Assembly (NCBI GenBank): GCA_004295005.1
Contig: SHNG01000107.1
Coordinates: 1-64,000 of the forward strand
Source of the DNA: Gammaproteobacteria bacterium
Lineage (GTDB): Bacteria; Pseudomonadota; Gammaproteobacteria; Xanthomonadales; Rhodanobacteraceae
Direction of reading: 5' to 3'
DNA: 64,000 nucleotides
The position numbers were made by a program, and so were the translations under genes. Within the stretch, counting starts at the first letter, position 1; every line of letters begins with the position of its first letter. Positions 8,982-18,463 of this stretch are shown one piece after another. The notes under the pieces were generated by a model, which was not told the origin of the DNA, did not search any database, and saw only the letters and a list, made by a program, of their open reading frames with translations.

Positions 8982-9127
8982 TTTGATTTCAGCTGCGGGA
9001 GTTAGTTCGATTTGGGGATGTTTTTCAGGTTGATGCCCTGCGTGCGCGCCGGGATGGTCCAGTAAGTGCCAAGCCGTGTCTGGCGTCCGCCTTGTATTCG
9101 ATCAGAGTTGGAAAAGGTGCATTTGAA

Positions 9128-10957
9128 TCAAGCCTCATAACCCCAGCGGTCCATGGCTGGCCGCAAAATCGGAAGCACCGGTTCAAGCAGTTTTCGGTAG
9201 CGCTGCCAGCGACCAACGGCCTTGGTGTTCAATGGTTCAACAACTTGCGAATAGCTTGGGGTGGAGATGAATCCCTTTGCCTTGGCATGCTCCTGGAATC
9301 CGCGCAAGGCATCGGCGTCCCGCAGTTCAAGATGCAACGCGATTCGATTGATTTGCGAACCCAGGTCTGTCAGCAAATCTTCGTAACGAAGCTCGAGAAC
9401 GGATGCATTGAAGCGGCTTGCATGTTGCGTCCAGAAATCCATGGTTTCTGCATAACCCTGCGCAAGACGCTCGATTGAAGAACAAAGCACCTGATAAGCG
9501 GGCGCGTTGAAGTTCTGCATGTAGTTGCTGAGCAAAACGTCGCAGGGATGGCGCAAGGCCAGGATTATCCTGGCCTTGGGAAATATGCGGTGAATTATCG
9601 GCAACCGCAGAATATTCAGCGGATTCTTGTCGACCAGACGGTCGATCTTGCCGAGGGCAATCACACCCTTGACGCATCCCCAGTAGGTTTCGCGCATTGC
9701 GTTCAACTCACTGGCGGAAAGACGGCCCAGATGATCCGGATAGAGGAGCCTTCCGCCTTCCTGCATTTTCCTTATCACATTTTGAAGGAAGGCCCGCTCA
9801 TCCATGGATCGAATTCCCGGATGTGCGTCCAGCATCAGTTCAAGCAGGGTGGTTCCGGAGCGGGGAAATCCAACAATGAATATCGGAGACTCGTTTGCTG
9901 AGGGCGCTGCCGGATCCGTACTCCAGCGCGCGAACTCCTCATCGGAAACCGGGTATTCCAGAATGTCCAGGGGATTGGAGTTTGGCTCCAGCAGATTCGG
10001 AGCAAGGCGGCCCGCGTGGTGCATTTGTATCTGGTGTGCCTGTTGCAAGGTGCCAAGCGCAGCCACTGCATTGCCAACCTTGTCATAGGCCTTCGCCAAG
10101 GCAAAGAGTGTGTCTGCGCCCCGGTTTTCGCTGCTGGTCCCCGAAAGATGCTCCAGAAAGAGCGAAATCGCGTTGTCAAAGCGACCTCGCCTTGAGGCCA
10201 GTATTGCGCTCATGAGGCTTGCTTCACGACGATCCTCAGGCGCTATGGACGCTTCGGCCAGCAAGCCCTCCGCCTCGTCCAATCGATTGACTCTCTCCAT
10301 CAACGCAGCCAGTCGGATGGATGCAATGCTTCTGGCTTCGGGACGCCTGATCAGCGAGAGAAGTCTGCGCTCCGCCTCATCCGTGCGATCGATCTGGATC
10401 AACACCGCGCTGAGGTCTGCTTCCAGGGTAGCCCCCAGAAACGGCCATTTTTCGCAGTGCTCCAGAAGCCTGGCGGCCATCTCCGGGTCGGCACACCTGA
10501 GGCAAGCAGATGCCCCGTAAATGCGTGGCTCTGGCATGCCTGGATCCAGCCGCCAGGCCGCCAACATGAGATCGCGGGTTTCCACCGCATCGCCTTTTTG
10601 CCATCGCAACGAACCCAGGCTCGCCAAGGCACCTGCATTGTCCGGTTCCAGCGCAAGGCCCTGGCGATATGCGCTCTCAGCGCCAGCCAGGTCTCCGAGC
10701 TCCTGCAATGCCGTTCCCAGATTGTTGTAGTGGGTTGACTCTTTTGGCTGCGCCGCAATCAGTTGTCGGTGGAGCTCAGCGGCCTCTCCAGGGCGCTGCT
10801 GCATCAACAATGAGACGGCCAGCAGAACCTTCGCGTCGATATTGGCTGGCTCGACCTGAAGCAAGCGGCGAGCCAGGGCTTCCGACTCGACCAGACGATT
10901 TCCCTGCAGCCGTTCGGCTATGGACTTAATGGAGGGCTTTGCAGCAGGTTCGGACAC
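9128..10957 (-). CDS. TPR-containing sulfotransferase (second copy)
   Basis: 609 residues with the same architecture as its neighbour. TPR repeats cover about 15-310 (for example NNLGTALQELGDLAGAESA, LASLGSLRWQKGDA). A sulfotransferase domain follows from about 355, with GFPRSGTTLLELML (363-376), LVDKNPLNILRLPII, and the 3'-phosphate site LALRHPCDVLLSNYMQNF. The closing segment GRWQRYRKLLEPVLPI..WGYEA parallels the first copy. It lies between a TonB-dependent receptor gene with a strong terminator and the first TPR-sulfotransferase. Close linkage of TonB receptors and TPR-sulfotransferases is common in proteobacteria, although the functional link is unproven. Confidence 0.88.
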   Translation of the reverse strand: MSEPAAKPSIKSIAERLQGNRLVESEALARRLLQVEPANIDAKVLLAVSLLMQQRPGEAAELHRQLIAAQPKESTHYNNLGTALQELGDLAGAESAYRQGLALEPDNAGALASLGSLRWQKGDAVETRDLMLAAWRLDPGMPEPRIYGASACLRCADPEMAARLLEHCEKWPFLGATLEADLSAVLIQIDRTDEAERRLLSLIRRPEARSIASIRLAALMERVNRLDEAEGLLAEASIAPEDRREASLMSAILASRRGRFDNAISLFLEHLSGTSSENRGADTLFALAKAYDKVGNAVAALGTLQQAHQIQMHHAGRLAPNLLEPNSNPLDILEYPVSDEEFARWSTDPAAPSANESPIFIVGFPRSGTTLLELMLDAHPGIRSMDERAFLQNVIRKMQEGGRLLYPDHLGRLSASELNAMRETYWGCVKGVIALGKIDRLVDKNPLNILRLPIIHRIFPKARIILALRHPCDVLLSNYMQNFNAPAYQVLCSSIERLAQGYAETMDFWTQHASRFNASVLELRYEDLLTDLGSQINRIALHLELRDADALRGFQEHAKAKGFISTPSYSQVVEPLNTKAVGRWQRYRKLLEPVLPILRPAMDRWGYEA

Positions 10958-11197
10958 AGCGATCGCTCAGTTGCATGAATGGACAACATCTCGACTTCGG
11001 CATGGCGCCACAACAGAGATGGGGCCCGATCTACGCGTCGTCGACTATTGAAGCACAGCAACAACAGGTTCACACGTGACACTGCGAAGCACCTCTGAAC
11101 ACGCAGGACATTGCGTAATTCGTGGAAACAATACCTGGCATGGGCGCCGGGCACCCGGCGGAATGCGGACAGCGTGACGCATTCGAATCAATTCCGC

Positions 11198-11229
11198 AAA
11201 AAAAAAACCGCGCGGCGTGAGCCGCGCGG
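11198..11229 (-). terminator. intrinsic terminator of the TonB receptor gene
   Basis: On the minus strand, a perfect 9-bp GC stem (CCGCGCGGC / GCCGCGCGG) with a 4-base loop is followed by ten T residues. It begins 26 bases after the TonB receptor stop codon at 11256. The receptor is therefore transcribed separately from the sulfotransferase genes beyond it. Confidence 0.93.
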
Positions 11230-11255
11230 CAACTTTTCAACAGCGTACCGTCAGA

Positions 11256-14117
11256 TCAGAACTTGACGGTTGCGCGGGCCCAGTAGAAGCGGCCGATGGT
11301 GTCGTAGGTACGCACATCGGTGTTCGCATTCACAGTGATGCCCGTGTAGTACAGCGGTGGCTGCTTGTCGAAGGCGTTATCGATACCGATCTGGAACTGG
11401 GTGTTGATCGGCTCGGCGTTATAGCCGAAATGGAAGTCATGATACGTGACTGCACCAATCGGCAGGAACGCATCATTGCCGAGCGCACCATCGGCACCTC
11501 TTGCCTTCACGTTACCCACATAGCGCATATCCCAGCTCGCTTCGAACGGGCCCATGTTCCAGTCCACGTTGGCCGTACCACGAACGCGTGGGAAGTTGCC
11601 AAACAGGGTGGAGAACTCGCCAGCGTTGGAGAAGCGCGGCGCACCCGGGATCGAGTTGTCGAACTCGTCAATGTAGGTGGCCTGCAGGCCAACCGCGAAG
11701 CGGCCGATGTTGCGACCGAACATGTCGAACTCAGGCAAGCGGTAGCTGAAGCCAAGGTCATAGCCCGTGGTATCCAGACGCCCCAGGTTTACGGTCGGCT
11801 CCAGAATGGTGTCGATCTGGCCATCCTCGAAGCGCGAAATGAACGGGCAGTACGGGCTGTTCGGATCCGCATAGCACAGATTCAGCACGGTCTGCGCGTC
11901 AATACCGGTGATCGTATCGTTGAGATAGATACGGTAGGAATCGAGGCTGATCGAGAGACCTTCCAGCCAGCTCGGGTCATAAACCACGCCGAAGTCGAAG
12001 CTCTTGCCAGATTCCGGCTTGAGCGAGAATCCGGCGGCCACGGCACCCGACGCAATTGCGTTGACCTGGCCGTTGGCTTGTTCTTCGATACCCGTGGCCG
12101 GAATGTTGGTAGCGCCGGTCTGCGGACCGCAGGCACCAATACCCTGCTGCTGACCCGGCAGGTAGCCAAAGCAAGGATCCTGGGCCGGCGGAGCGTCGCT
12201 GGCAGCACCAGCAAACAGTTCGCTGACGTTTGGTGCGCGGAATACTTCGGACACCGTGCCACGAATCAGCAGATCCTCGATCGGGCGCCATTCGACGGCG
12301 ATCTTGGAGTTGGTGGTATTGCCCGCGAGGTTGAACTTCGAATAACGCAGGCCGACGTCGAGGTTCAAGCTGTGTGCAAACGGCACATCGGCAAGAATCG
12401 GCGCAAACACCTCGGCATACACTTCCTTGGTGCTCAGGTTGCCGGTGAGCTGCGAGGTACAAGCCGTGCCGAGGTCACAGGTACCGGTCTGCGGATTCAG
12501 GATGATGGTCGAATCCGCGAGGAAATTCGAGTAATCCTTGCGATACAAGGCACCCAAGGCCAAGCTGACCGGGCCGGCCGGCAGGTTGAAGATTTCACCG
12601 TTGGCGTTCGCCGTGACTTCACGCGAGGTGGCCAGGAAGTTCTGGAACGGTGCAGACTGGGCACTCAGGAACACAGACGTCGAAATCGGATCGTCCTGCT
12701 CGAAAATATTGAGCGGTATGCAGCCCGGGATCGCCGTTGCCGCATTTCCAGCTTCGGAAACGCAGGTCGGCACGCCATTGACCAGCATGGATGGGCCCAA
12801 GGCATCACGCAACTGGCTGAAGTTGAGGTAACCCGTGGTGTAGCTGTCTTGGGTGAAGTGGCCGTAATTGGCATTCAAGTCCCAACGCCAAGAGGTATCA
12901 CCGAAGTTGCCACGCAGACCGCCGATGAACTGGGAAACCTGGGTATCGAGCTGATTGATGCGCTGGCCGGTACCGGTCAGACGCGCGGTCAGGTTGGTAA
13001 AGCCCGGGCCAAAATTCAGACCAAACGGATTGTACAGGTTGTCAATCGAGGTGGTGATGCCGTTGCCGAGCGAATCCAGCGGATACGGCGCGATCAACGA
13101 AGCCGACGAGGTGCGGCTGACGAAGGTCTTCAGGTAGGCTTCAACGTTGTCGGTCAACTTGTAGTTGGCCAAGGCAAACACGTTGGTGCGTTCCTGCGGA
13201 GTCAAGATCACGTTCAACGGCTGGAAGTTGTACGCGTCTGCGCCCGTGTAGCAACGGTAGTTGTCAAGCGAGGTACCGTCGGTTCCGGCGATACGGGTGA
13301 CCGAGGCACAACCATAGAATTCACGCAGGTTGATGCCATCGGCGTTTGGAGAGTTCGGCAGGAAGACGCGGCCGGTTGGGACGCGGCTCGAACCGGCGGC
13401 AATGACTTCACCGCCATACAAATAGAGGGCGCTGGCCGAAAATTCACGATTGCCGGCAGGCACTTCGTCGAACTTGTTGTAGCTGATGCCAGCGACGACA
13501 CTGCCGCGATCGGTCGACTGACCGAAAGTGAAATTGGCACCCGTGCGCTCGCCATCGTCCCTGTCGGAAATGCCGTAGTCGAAGGAGAACTCTGCGCCCT
13601 GGTAATCCTTGCGCATGATGAAGTTGACGACACCGGCGATGGCGTCGGAACCGTAGGTGGACGAGGCACCGTCCAGCAACACGTCGATACGCTCGATCAC
13701 ATTGGCCGGAATCTGGTTGACGTCACCGCTGATGACGCGCTGGCCGTCAATGAGGATCAAGGTGCGATTGGTGCCCAAGCCGCGCAGGGACACGCCGGAT
13801 GCGCCGGAGCCACCGCCGTTGTTGACCTGTGGGTTGGTTGCCTGACCAGCGATGGCCGGAAGATCCTGGACCAACTGACCGACGGTCAGCTTGCCGCTCT
13901 TCTGGATCTGGGCGCGATCAATGGTGATGATCGGGTTGGCCGTTTCCATATCGACGCGGCGGATGTTCGATCCGGTCACGACGATCGTATCGAGTCGTTC
14001 AGTGCTGTCTTCGTCTTGGGCGAAAACGGCAGTGGAGCTCAATCCGACGACTGCCGTCGTACCTGCATACAATGCAAGGCGAACGGCTTTAAGAAGCTCG
14101 TTGTTTGTCAATCTCAT
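11256..14117 (-). CDS. TonB-dependent outer membrane receptor
   Basis: A 953-residue outer membrane active transporter. ATG 14117 has a GGAGAG ribosome binding site; the open frame runs further upstream, but without a signal peptide. Residues 1-33 are a signal peptide ending VFA, and a TonB-box-like LDTIVVTGSNI follows at 43-53. Next comes a plug domain (IITIDRAQIQKSGKLTVGQL, SLRGLGTNRTLILIDGQRV, YGSDAIAGVVNFIMRKDY) and a 22-strand-type barrel ending in aromatic-tipped strands and a terminal Phe (WARATVKF). Several Cys-containing extracellular loops are present. The plug type (no GSG-rich SusC features) fits the large CirA/Oar-like xanthomonad receptors of unknown ligand. Neighbours are two TPR-sulfotransferases downstream. 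Confidence 0.92.
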   Translation of the reverse strand: MRLTNNELLKAVRLALYAGTTAVVGLSSTAVFAQDEDSTERLDTIVVTGSNIRRVDMETANPIITIDRAQIQKSGKLTVGQLVQDLPAIAGQATNPQVNNGGGSGASGVSLRGLGTNRTLILIDGQRVISGDVNQIPANVIERIDVLLDGASSTYGSDAIAGVVNFIMRKDYQGAEFSFDYGISDRDDGERTGANFTFGQSTDRGSVVAGISYNKFDEVPAGNREFSASALYLYGGEVIAAGSSRVPTGRVFLPNSPNADGINLREFYGCASVTRIAGTDGTSLDNYRCYTGADAYNFQPLNVILTPQERTNVFALANYKLTDNVEAYLKTFVSRTSSASLIAPYPLDSLGNGITTSIDNLYNPFGLNFGPGFTNLTARLTGTGQRINQLDTQVSQFIGGLRGNFGDTSWRWDLNANYGHFTQDSYTTGYLNFSQLRDALGPSMLVNGVPTCVSEAGNAATAIPGCIPLNIFEQDDPISTSVFLSAQSAPFQNFLATSREVTANANGEIFNLPAGPVSLALGALYRKDYSNFLADSTIILNPQTGTCDLGTACTSQLTGNLSTKEVYAEVFAPILADVPFAHSLNLDVGLRYSKFNLAGNTTNSKIAVEWRPIEDLLIRGTVSEVFRAPNVSELFAGAASDAPPAQDPCFGYLPGQQQGIGACGPQTGATNIPATGIEEQANGQVNAIASGAVAAGFSLKPESGKSFDFGVVYDPSWLEGLSISLDSYRIYLNDTITGIDAQTVLNLCYADPNSPYCPFISRFEDGQIDTILEPTVNLGRLDTTGYDLGFSYRLPEFDMFGRNIGRFAVGLQATYIDEFDNSIPGAPRFSNAGEFSTLFGNFPRVRGTANVDWNMGPFEASWDMRYVGNVKARGADGALGNDAFLPIGAVTYHDFHFGYNAEPINTQFQIGIDNAFDKQPPLYYTGITVNANTDVRTYDTIGRFYWARATVKF

Positions 14118-14444
14118 TACGCTCTCCAACGTTTTTAGAGTGGTGTCACTGGTGACGCGGATTCGGGACATGACGCGCATCGGAATATGGAGTCCGTTCC
14201 CTGCTACAAAAATAGCCGAAAACAACCCAACGGGCCGACGGCAGTGACGGGATACTAACAACATTCTCACGGTATGGGAATCCCTGATCAGAGCTGAATG
14301 CATGCCCTGAATTGTCGCAAAATTTCTTATGGATCATGCTTTTGCATGACCATTGCAAGATGCGATCAGATGCAGAATGAAGTTGCGCGCGCAACCATTT
14401 GACGATCGCGGCGCAGATCGGCTTGAAGACCGGAAATTGCCGGA
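14118..14444. other. upstream region of the TonB receptor gene; inverted repeat at 14334-14349
   Basis: No gene is visible. TCATGC-TTTT-GCATGA (14334-14349) is a perfect short inverted repeat about 220 bases upstream of the receptor start. It could be a regulator site or a weak terminator for the gene ending at 14445. I could not assign a convincing -10/-35 pair. Confidence 0.35.
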
Positions 14445-15488
14445 TCAGAGATCCTGACGGTACTGCACGTAGGGCACCCGCGCCCGGGATGCATCGGCAT
14501 CTCGTTCGGGTACCGGCGCAATGGGAACCGACCAGAGATTCTGCGCGCCCACGGTGACTTCCCCCCGCCAAGGCGTGCGCCAGGACAGGCCGAGGTCTAT
14601 GCCGCCCCAGCGCTGCTCGATCTGATTCGCCTCGGCTCCAACGCTGCTGATACGACCGACGATGCTGCCGCGCAGCGAGCCCTTCGACACCCCCAAGCCC
14701 AGGGACATCTGGTTCCAGTCAAGCTCCGAGCCGGGCATGCCATTCCAGATCGGCGAAAGTTCCGACTGCGAAAGTGCGGCGGAAACGTCGAACGAAGAAT
14801 TCCGGCCCAACTCCCATTCGCCCGAGGCAAAAAGATTGCGTGCGTTGACAAGCCGGTAGGCGGTTCCTTGTGCACCGTCGAGCAAGGCCAGATCGATCGG
14901 GCTGGACAGCAAGCGCGCTGCGCCGATACGCGGCAGCGGACCTTCACCGCGAAGCAGACCAAGCCCCAGCGAGAGCTCAAGGCGGGAATCGAATGATGGC
15001 GACCAGGCCAAATCGGCAACTGCATAGCGGGCAGCAGAGTCCGTCAACGACGCCAAGGTTGCGAAACACGCATTCGCTGCGCACGCCGAACCATCATTGG
15101 CGAGGAAAGCTGGTGCGGTTTGCTGCCCCAGCGTCAATCCAGCGTGCAGGTTGTCATCGATGCGCAAGCGCAATCCAGCGGAAAACAATTGAGCAGCATC
15201 CACCACACGCAGATCGGATACGCCGCCAAACGCGGGCGATGGCGGCAAGGAAGGTGCGCCGGATCGATTCGACATGGCAACAATCGCGAGCAAGCGCCCA
15301 TCGGGGCTGGCCCAGAGTGGAACGATCTGGCTGGCCTCTCGGCCATCCATCGAACTTGCTTCAAAAGACAGCAAACGATCAATAATCGGCTGCTGCGCCT
15401 CGACCAGGATCGGGGGCGCAAGCGATTGCGCTACTGCCGCCACTGGCAGCATTACCGAGAACAGCACTGTGGCGATGCGCAATGACAT
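14445..15488 (-). CDS. exported protein of unknown function, probable outer-membrane beta-strand protein
   Basis: 347 residues from ATG 15488. The N terminus MSLRIATVLFSVMLPVAAVA is a signal peptide cleaved before QSLAPP. The rest alternates hydrophobic and polar residues with regular turns (LRLRIDDNLHAGLTLGQQT, LELSLGLGLLRGEG, DLGLSWRTPWRGEVTVGAQN), as in outer-membrane beta-barrel or autotransporter-like strands. One Cys pair (CAANACF) may form a disulfide. I do not recognise a named family. It lies upstream of the TonB receptor on the same strand with a 327-base gap, so co-transcription is uncertain. Confidence 0.65.
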   Translation of the reverse strand: MSLRIATVLFSVMLPVAAVAQSLAPPILVEAQQPIIDRLLSFEASSMDGREASQIVPLWASPDGRLLAIVAMSNRSGAPSLPPSPAFGGVSDLRVVDAAQLFSAGLRLRIDDNLHAGLTLGQQTAPAFLANDGSACAANACFATLASLTDSAARYAVADLAWSPSFDSRLELSLGLGLLRGEGPLPRIGAARLLSSPIDLALLDGAQGTAYRLVNARNLFASGEWELGRNSSFDVSAALSQSELSPIWNGMPGSELDWNQMSLGLGVSKGSLRGSIVGRISSVGAEANQIEQRWGGIDLGLSWRTPWRGEVTVGAQNLWSVPIAPVPERDADASRARVPYVQYRQDL

Positions 15489-15685
15489 TGAAATGCCCTG
15501 GACTCCGATTCGTATGGGACCGTGAGCAGCCTTTGCGGTTCCCTTCACACACCTGCGCGGCTCGAGCCTGTAAGGCCCCGCTTGGCTTGCATGCTACTCC
15601 GATTTACAAAAAACAAACAGTCCAACCCGTCTCAGATTTATCGCGCAAATACCTGAAATTCGGCCATTTGTGTCCAGGAATGCGG

Positions 15686-16573
15686 TCAGCTCAGGGCTCC
15701 AGGACCCTCGGAACCCCATTCCGTTGAAAAGAGAGCAGCGATGGCCTCCGTGTCAAATGTGTAGCTGCGGTTGCAAAACTCGCAAGTGATTGTGCTGGAA
15801 CCGGTTTCCGTGACCGACGACATCGCTTCGTCCAGTCCCAGCCCCCTCAACATGTCCGCCACACGCGACCTCGAGCAAGAGCAACTGAACTGCAACGGCC
15901 TACCCGGCTCCAAGTGAACCACCTGCTCATGAAACAGGCGATACAAGAGCGGTTCGACAGGAAGCGCCAGCAACTCGCCCACCGAAACGGTCGCCAGCAC
16001 CTGACCGATGTATTTCCAAGTGTCATCTTCGATGAGGGCTGCGTCGCCGTCCCCGGTGGCGACGCGTTGCAGCATGAGGCCGGCGCAACGCACTCCATCG
16101 GTTGCCAGCAGCATCCTGGTCGGCAGTTGTTCCGACTGACCGAAGTATTCCTCGAGTACAGCGGACAAATGGGCAGAACGAGCCAGGACCCGTCCCTGGT
16201 AGCGGGTATTGGTGATCGCATTTTCCACCGTGATGGCCAGTTCGGCCCTGTACCCGCCCAAGTCCACGGATCGAATCGGCTGATTGTCAACGCAGCGGGC
16301 CAATCCGCGGACGTGCCCTTCATTGCTGCACTCGGCAAACAGCAGCTTGAGTGGCCCGACGTCGCGCAACTGGATCGACAGACGTCCGTCAAATTTCAAC
16401 GAACCTGCCAGCAGGGCCGCTGCCGCAAGACTTTCTCCCAGCAGTGCTTCGACCACCGGTGGGCAATCCACGTTCTCGCGAACCATGGCCCAGACCGACT
16501 CGAGCCGCACCAGGTGACCACGCACCGTGGCGTTGGCGAGGTGGAACCTGTGAATGGCATCTGCAGTGGGCAT
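15686..16573 (-). CDS. hslO: redox-regulated chaperone Hsp33
   Basis: A cytoplasmic holdase chaperone activated by oxidation and heat. At 295 residues it is full length. The redox switch is C231-x-C233 (SCSCSRSRV) and C264-x-x-C267 (ITCEFCNRSY), which binds zinc when reduced. The N-terminal core has the typical HLANATVRGHLVRL and LLGESLAAAALL segments. It is monocistronic, with a MITE-like repeat just upstream of its start. Confidence 0.95.
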   Translation of the reverse strand: MPTADAIHRFHLANATVRGHLVRLESVWAMVRENVDCPPVVEALLGESLAAAALLAGSLKFDGRLSIQLRDVGPLKLLFAECSNEGHVRGLARCVDNQPIRSVDLGGYRAELAITVENAITNTRYQGRVLARSAHLSAVLEEYFGQSEQLPTRMLLATDGVRCAGLMLQRVATGDGDAALIEDDTWKYIGQVLATVSVGELLALPVEPLLYRLFHEQVVHLEPGRPLQFSCSCSRSRVADMLRGLGLDEAMSSVTETGSSTITCEFCNRSYTFDTEAIAALFSTEWGSEGPGALS

Positions 16574-16934
16574 GGTTGGCTACCTTGATGAGTCGCCACT
16601 ATGGCGGCGTCGACGGGCAATGCAAGGGAAACTCTGATTAACCCTAGTTTTGTCGTTCCCGCGAAGGCGGGAACCCAGTGACTTTCTTACAACCTGTTGA
16701 AGGACAACGACACTGGGTCCCGGATATCGCTTCGCGATTCCGGGATGACGAGCAAAATCAGAGTTTCCCAAGGCGGCAAGCATTCGACATTTGCAGCTCT
16801 CCCCCAGCAAGTCGGCCGGCCTGCTGGCGCGAAAGTTCCTGATTGCCTGCCAAACGGGTTCGGCAATGGGCCGCGATGAACGCTGTACCCCGAACACAAT
16901 CTGCAAACCTGATCTCGGATGGCACAATCCACGA
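16574..16934. other. divergent intergenic stretch between hslO and mtgA
   Basis: 361 bases separate the divergent starts of hslO and mtgA. The MITE-like element at 16626-16769 occupies the hslO side. The remaining 165 bases before mtgA show no gene and no clear promoter. Confidence 0.5.
16626..16769. repeat. MITE-like element with two REP hairpins
   Basis: Perfect 14-base terminal inverted repeats GGGAAACTCTGATT (16626-16639) and its complement (16756-16769). Inside are two hairpins: GTTCCCGC-GAAG-GCGGGAAC (16655-16674) and TCCCGGATATCGC..GCGATTCCGGGA (16718-16745). The second hairpin recurs at 60651-60678, and the terminal sequence matches the element at 1011. There is no coding capacity, so it would be mobilised in trans if at all. 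Confidence 0.7.
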
Positions 16935-17711
16935 ATGGGCCACCGAAAATCACCAATCCGCAAGATCCTGCGCTGGATCTGTGCAGCGGGAATGCTCTGG
17001 CTTCTGGGCAGCGTGCTGCTGGTCCTGATGCTGCGCTTTGTTGCGCCACCCACCAGTGCATTCATGCTGCACCGACAATTGCGCGCCGCTGTCGATGGCG
17101 AGACCGACTTCCACCTGCGCTCGTGCTGGCGACCCTTCAATCAGATCTCCGCCAATTTGCCCATTGCAGTGGTTGCCGCGGAAGACCAGAACTTTCCCGA
17201 ACACCACGGCTTCGACATCAAGTCCATCAGGAATGCGTTGGCCGAAGCCGAAGATGGCGAACGTCTGCGCGGTGCCAGCACGATCAGCCAGCAAGTGGCA
17301 AAGAACCTGTTCCTGTGGAATGGCCGCAGTTTCATCCGCAAGGGATTCGAAGCCTGGTTCACCGCGCTCATCGAACTCATGTGGCCGAAACAGCGGATTC
17401 TCGAGGTCTATGTCAACGTCGCCGAATTTGGCGATGGCATCTACGGTGCATGCGCCGCGAGCGAACGTTTTTTCGGCAAACCTGCCTCACGCTTGAGTCC
17501 ACGGGAGGCGGCTTTGCTGGCTGCCGTGCTGCCCAATCCCATGCGGCTGCATGCAAACCGGCCATCGGCTTACGTATTGCGTCGAGCAACCTGGATCGAA
17601 CGCCAGGTGCGCCAGTTGGGTGGCCCTGACTACTTGAAGCGGTTCAGTGCAGGGTCCCGCTCATTGAACCAGCAGTTGAACGCAATCGTGATGCGCTCAT
17701 CATCGCCATGA
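16935..17711 (+). CDS. mtgA: monofunctional peptidoglycan glycosyltransferase
   Basis: A GT51 transglycosylase polymerising lipid II into glycan strands at the inner membrane. The 258-residue frame from ATG 16935 has one N-terminal membrane helix (residues about 12-34). The GT51 motifs follow: [14 protein letters not shown] with catalytic Glu83, [16 protein letters not shown], and [20 protein letters not shown]. No transpeptidase domain is present, so it is the MtgA type rather than a class A PBP. Its last 82 bases overlap the 3' end of a convergent oxygenase gene on the other strand. Confidence 0.94.
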   Translation: MGHRKSPIRKILRWICAAGMLWLLGSVLLVLMLRFVAPPTSAFMLHRQLRAAVDGETDFHLRSCWRPFNQISANLPIAVVAAEDQNFPEHHGFDIKSIRNALAEAEDGERLRGASTISQQVAKNLFLWNGRSFIRKGFEAWFTALIELMWPKQRILEVYVNVAEFGDGIYGACAASERFFGKPASRLSPREAALLAAVLPNPMRLHANRPSAYVLRRATWIERQVRQLGGPDYLKRFSAGSRSLNQQLNAIVMRSSSP

Positions 17712-18301
17712 AACGGAAATACCTCGTGAAACAACCATGATGGGAAAAGGACAAGGTCGCCAGCTGAAAGGACCAGATTGCGCCCCTTGGTTGTATAGGC
17801 ATCGATCATGTGTTCGTTGGCCGGATCAATGAACATGCCGGCCTGCTGGTGCGGGTTCTGGAAATGCAGTACGCCCGACCTAGACTCTCCCGCATCGCTG
17901 GTTCCGGCTTGCACGCAATAGACGCCCGACCACGATGCCATCGGATGATTGTGCGCGTTGAACTGACCGTTGCGCCGGGTTACATGGAACCAGGCATGGC
18001 ATTTCAGTTCCAGTTGCATGAGCCGCTCGCGCGTATAGCCGTTCACCTCCCCGACTACCGAGAAGAGCTGGTTCATGCAGAACTCGTAGAGTTGCTGGAT
18101 ACAACGCTCCGGCCAAAGAAAGAGTTCGAAGTTGCTTTCGAACAGGCCGTTTGGAATGTTCATGCTGGTCTGCTGATTGCGCCAGCGCGCGCCTTCCTTT
18201 TCACGCGCCAGGATCAGATCTCGCAATTCCGCATTGAGTGGACCCGCGTCAGGCAGGCGGAATCTGGCAAATGGAACCGAAAAGAAGGAGGAAACAGCCA
18301 T
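17630..18301 (-). CDS. putative 2OG-Fe(II) oxygenase, TIGR02466 type
   Basis: 223 residues resembling the TIGR02466 / 2OG-FeII_Oxy_5 family. Likely metal ligands lie in [14 protein letters not shown] (H117/H119) and in the [12 protein letters not shown] segment (H192), with R203 (ERITIAFN) for 2-oxoglutarate. The segment [14 protein letters not shown] is the family signature I rely on. Members often sit near TPR-sulfotransferase and hydroxylase genes, as here. Substrate unknown. The 3' end overlaps the mtgA 3' end by 82 bases in convergent orientation, which is unusual. Confidence 0.75.
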   Translation of the reverse strand: MAVSSFFSVPFARFRLPDAGPLNAELRDLILAREKEGARWRNQQTSMNIPNGLFESNFELFLWPERCIQQLYEFCMNQLFSVVGEVNGYTRERLMQLELKCHAWFHVTRRNGQFNAHNHPMASWSGVYCVQAGTSDAGESRSGVLHFQNPHQQAGMFIDPANEHMIDAYTTKGRNLVLSAGDLVLFPSWLFHEVFPFHGDDERITIAFNCWFNERDPALNRFK

Positions 18302-18463
18302 GGGACAGTGGGGGTTGCGGACAGGCGCCTAGTATGCCGCAGCAGACGCGCTCGACCCATGGCCAGTTTGCCGCAGGCCAAGATCCGGCGCGGGCAAATC
18401 ATTCAATACGGCGCTAAACTGAGTCTGTGCGCAGTCCAGCGCCGGAACCATGCGGAGGTTGCC

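Noticed and set aside
7161..10957. TPR proteins as O-GlcNAc transferases
   Set aside because: The C-terminal domain has the PAPS-binding loop GFPRSGTT and the RHPCD 3'-phosphate site of sulfotransferases, not a GT41 domain.
11217..14138. 973-residue open frame antisense to the TonB receptor
   Set aside because: It mirrors the receptor gene on the opposite strand, has no ribosome binding site and no recognisable domains. Long antisense frames arise from the codon bias of a high-GC gene.
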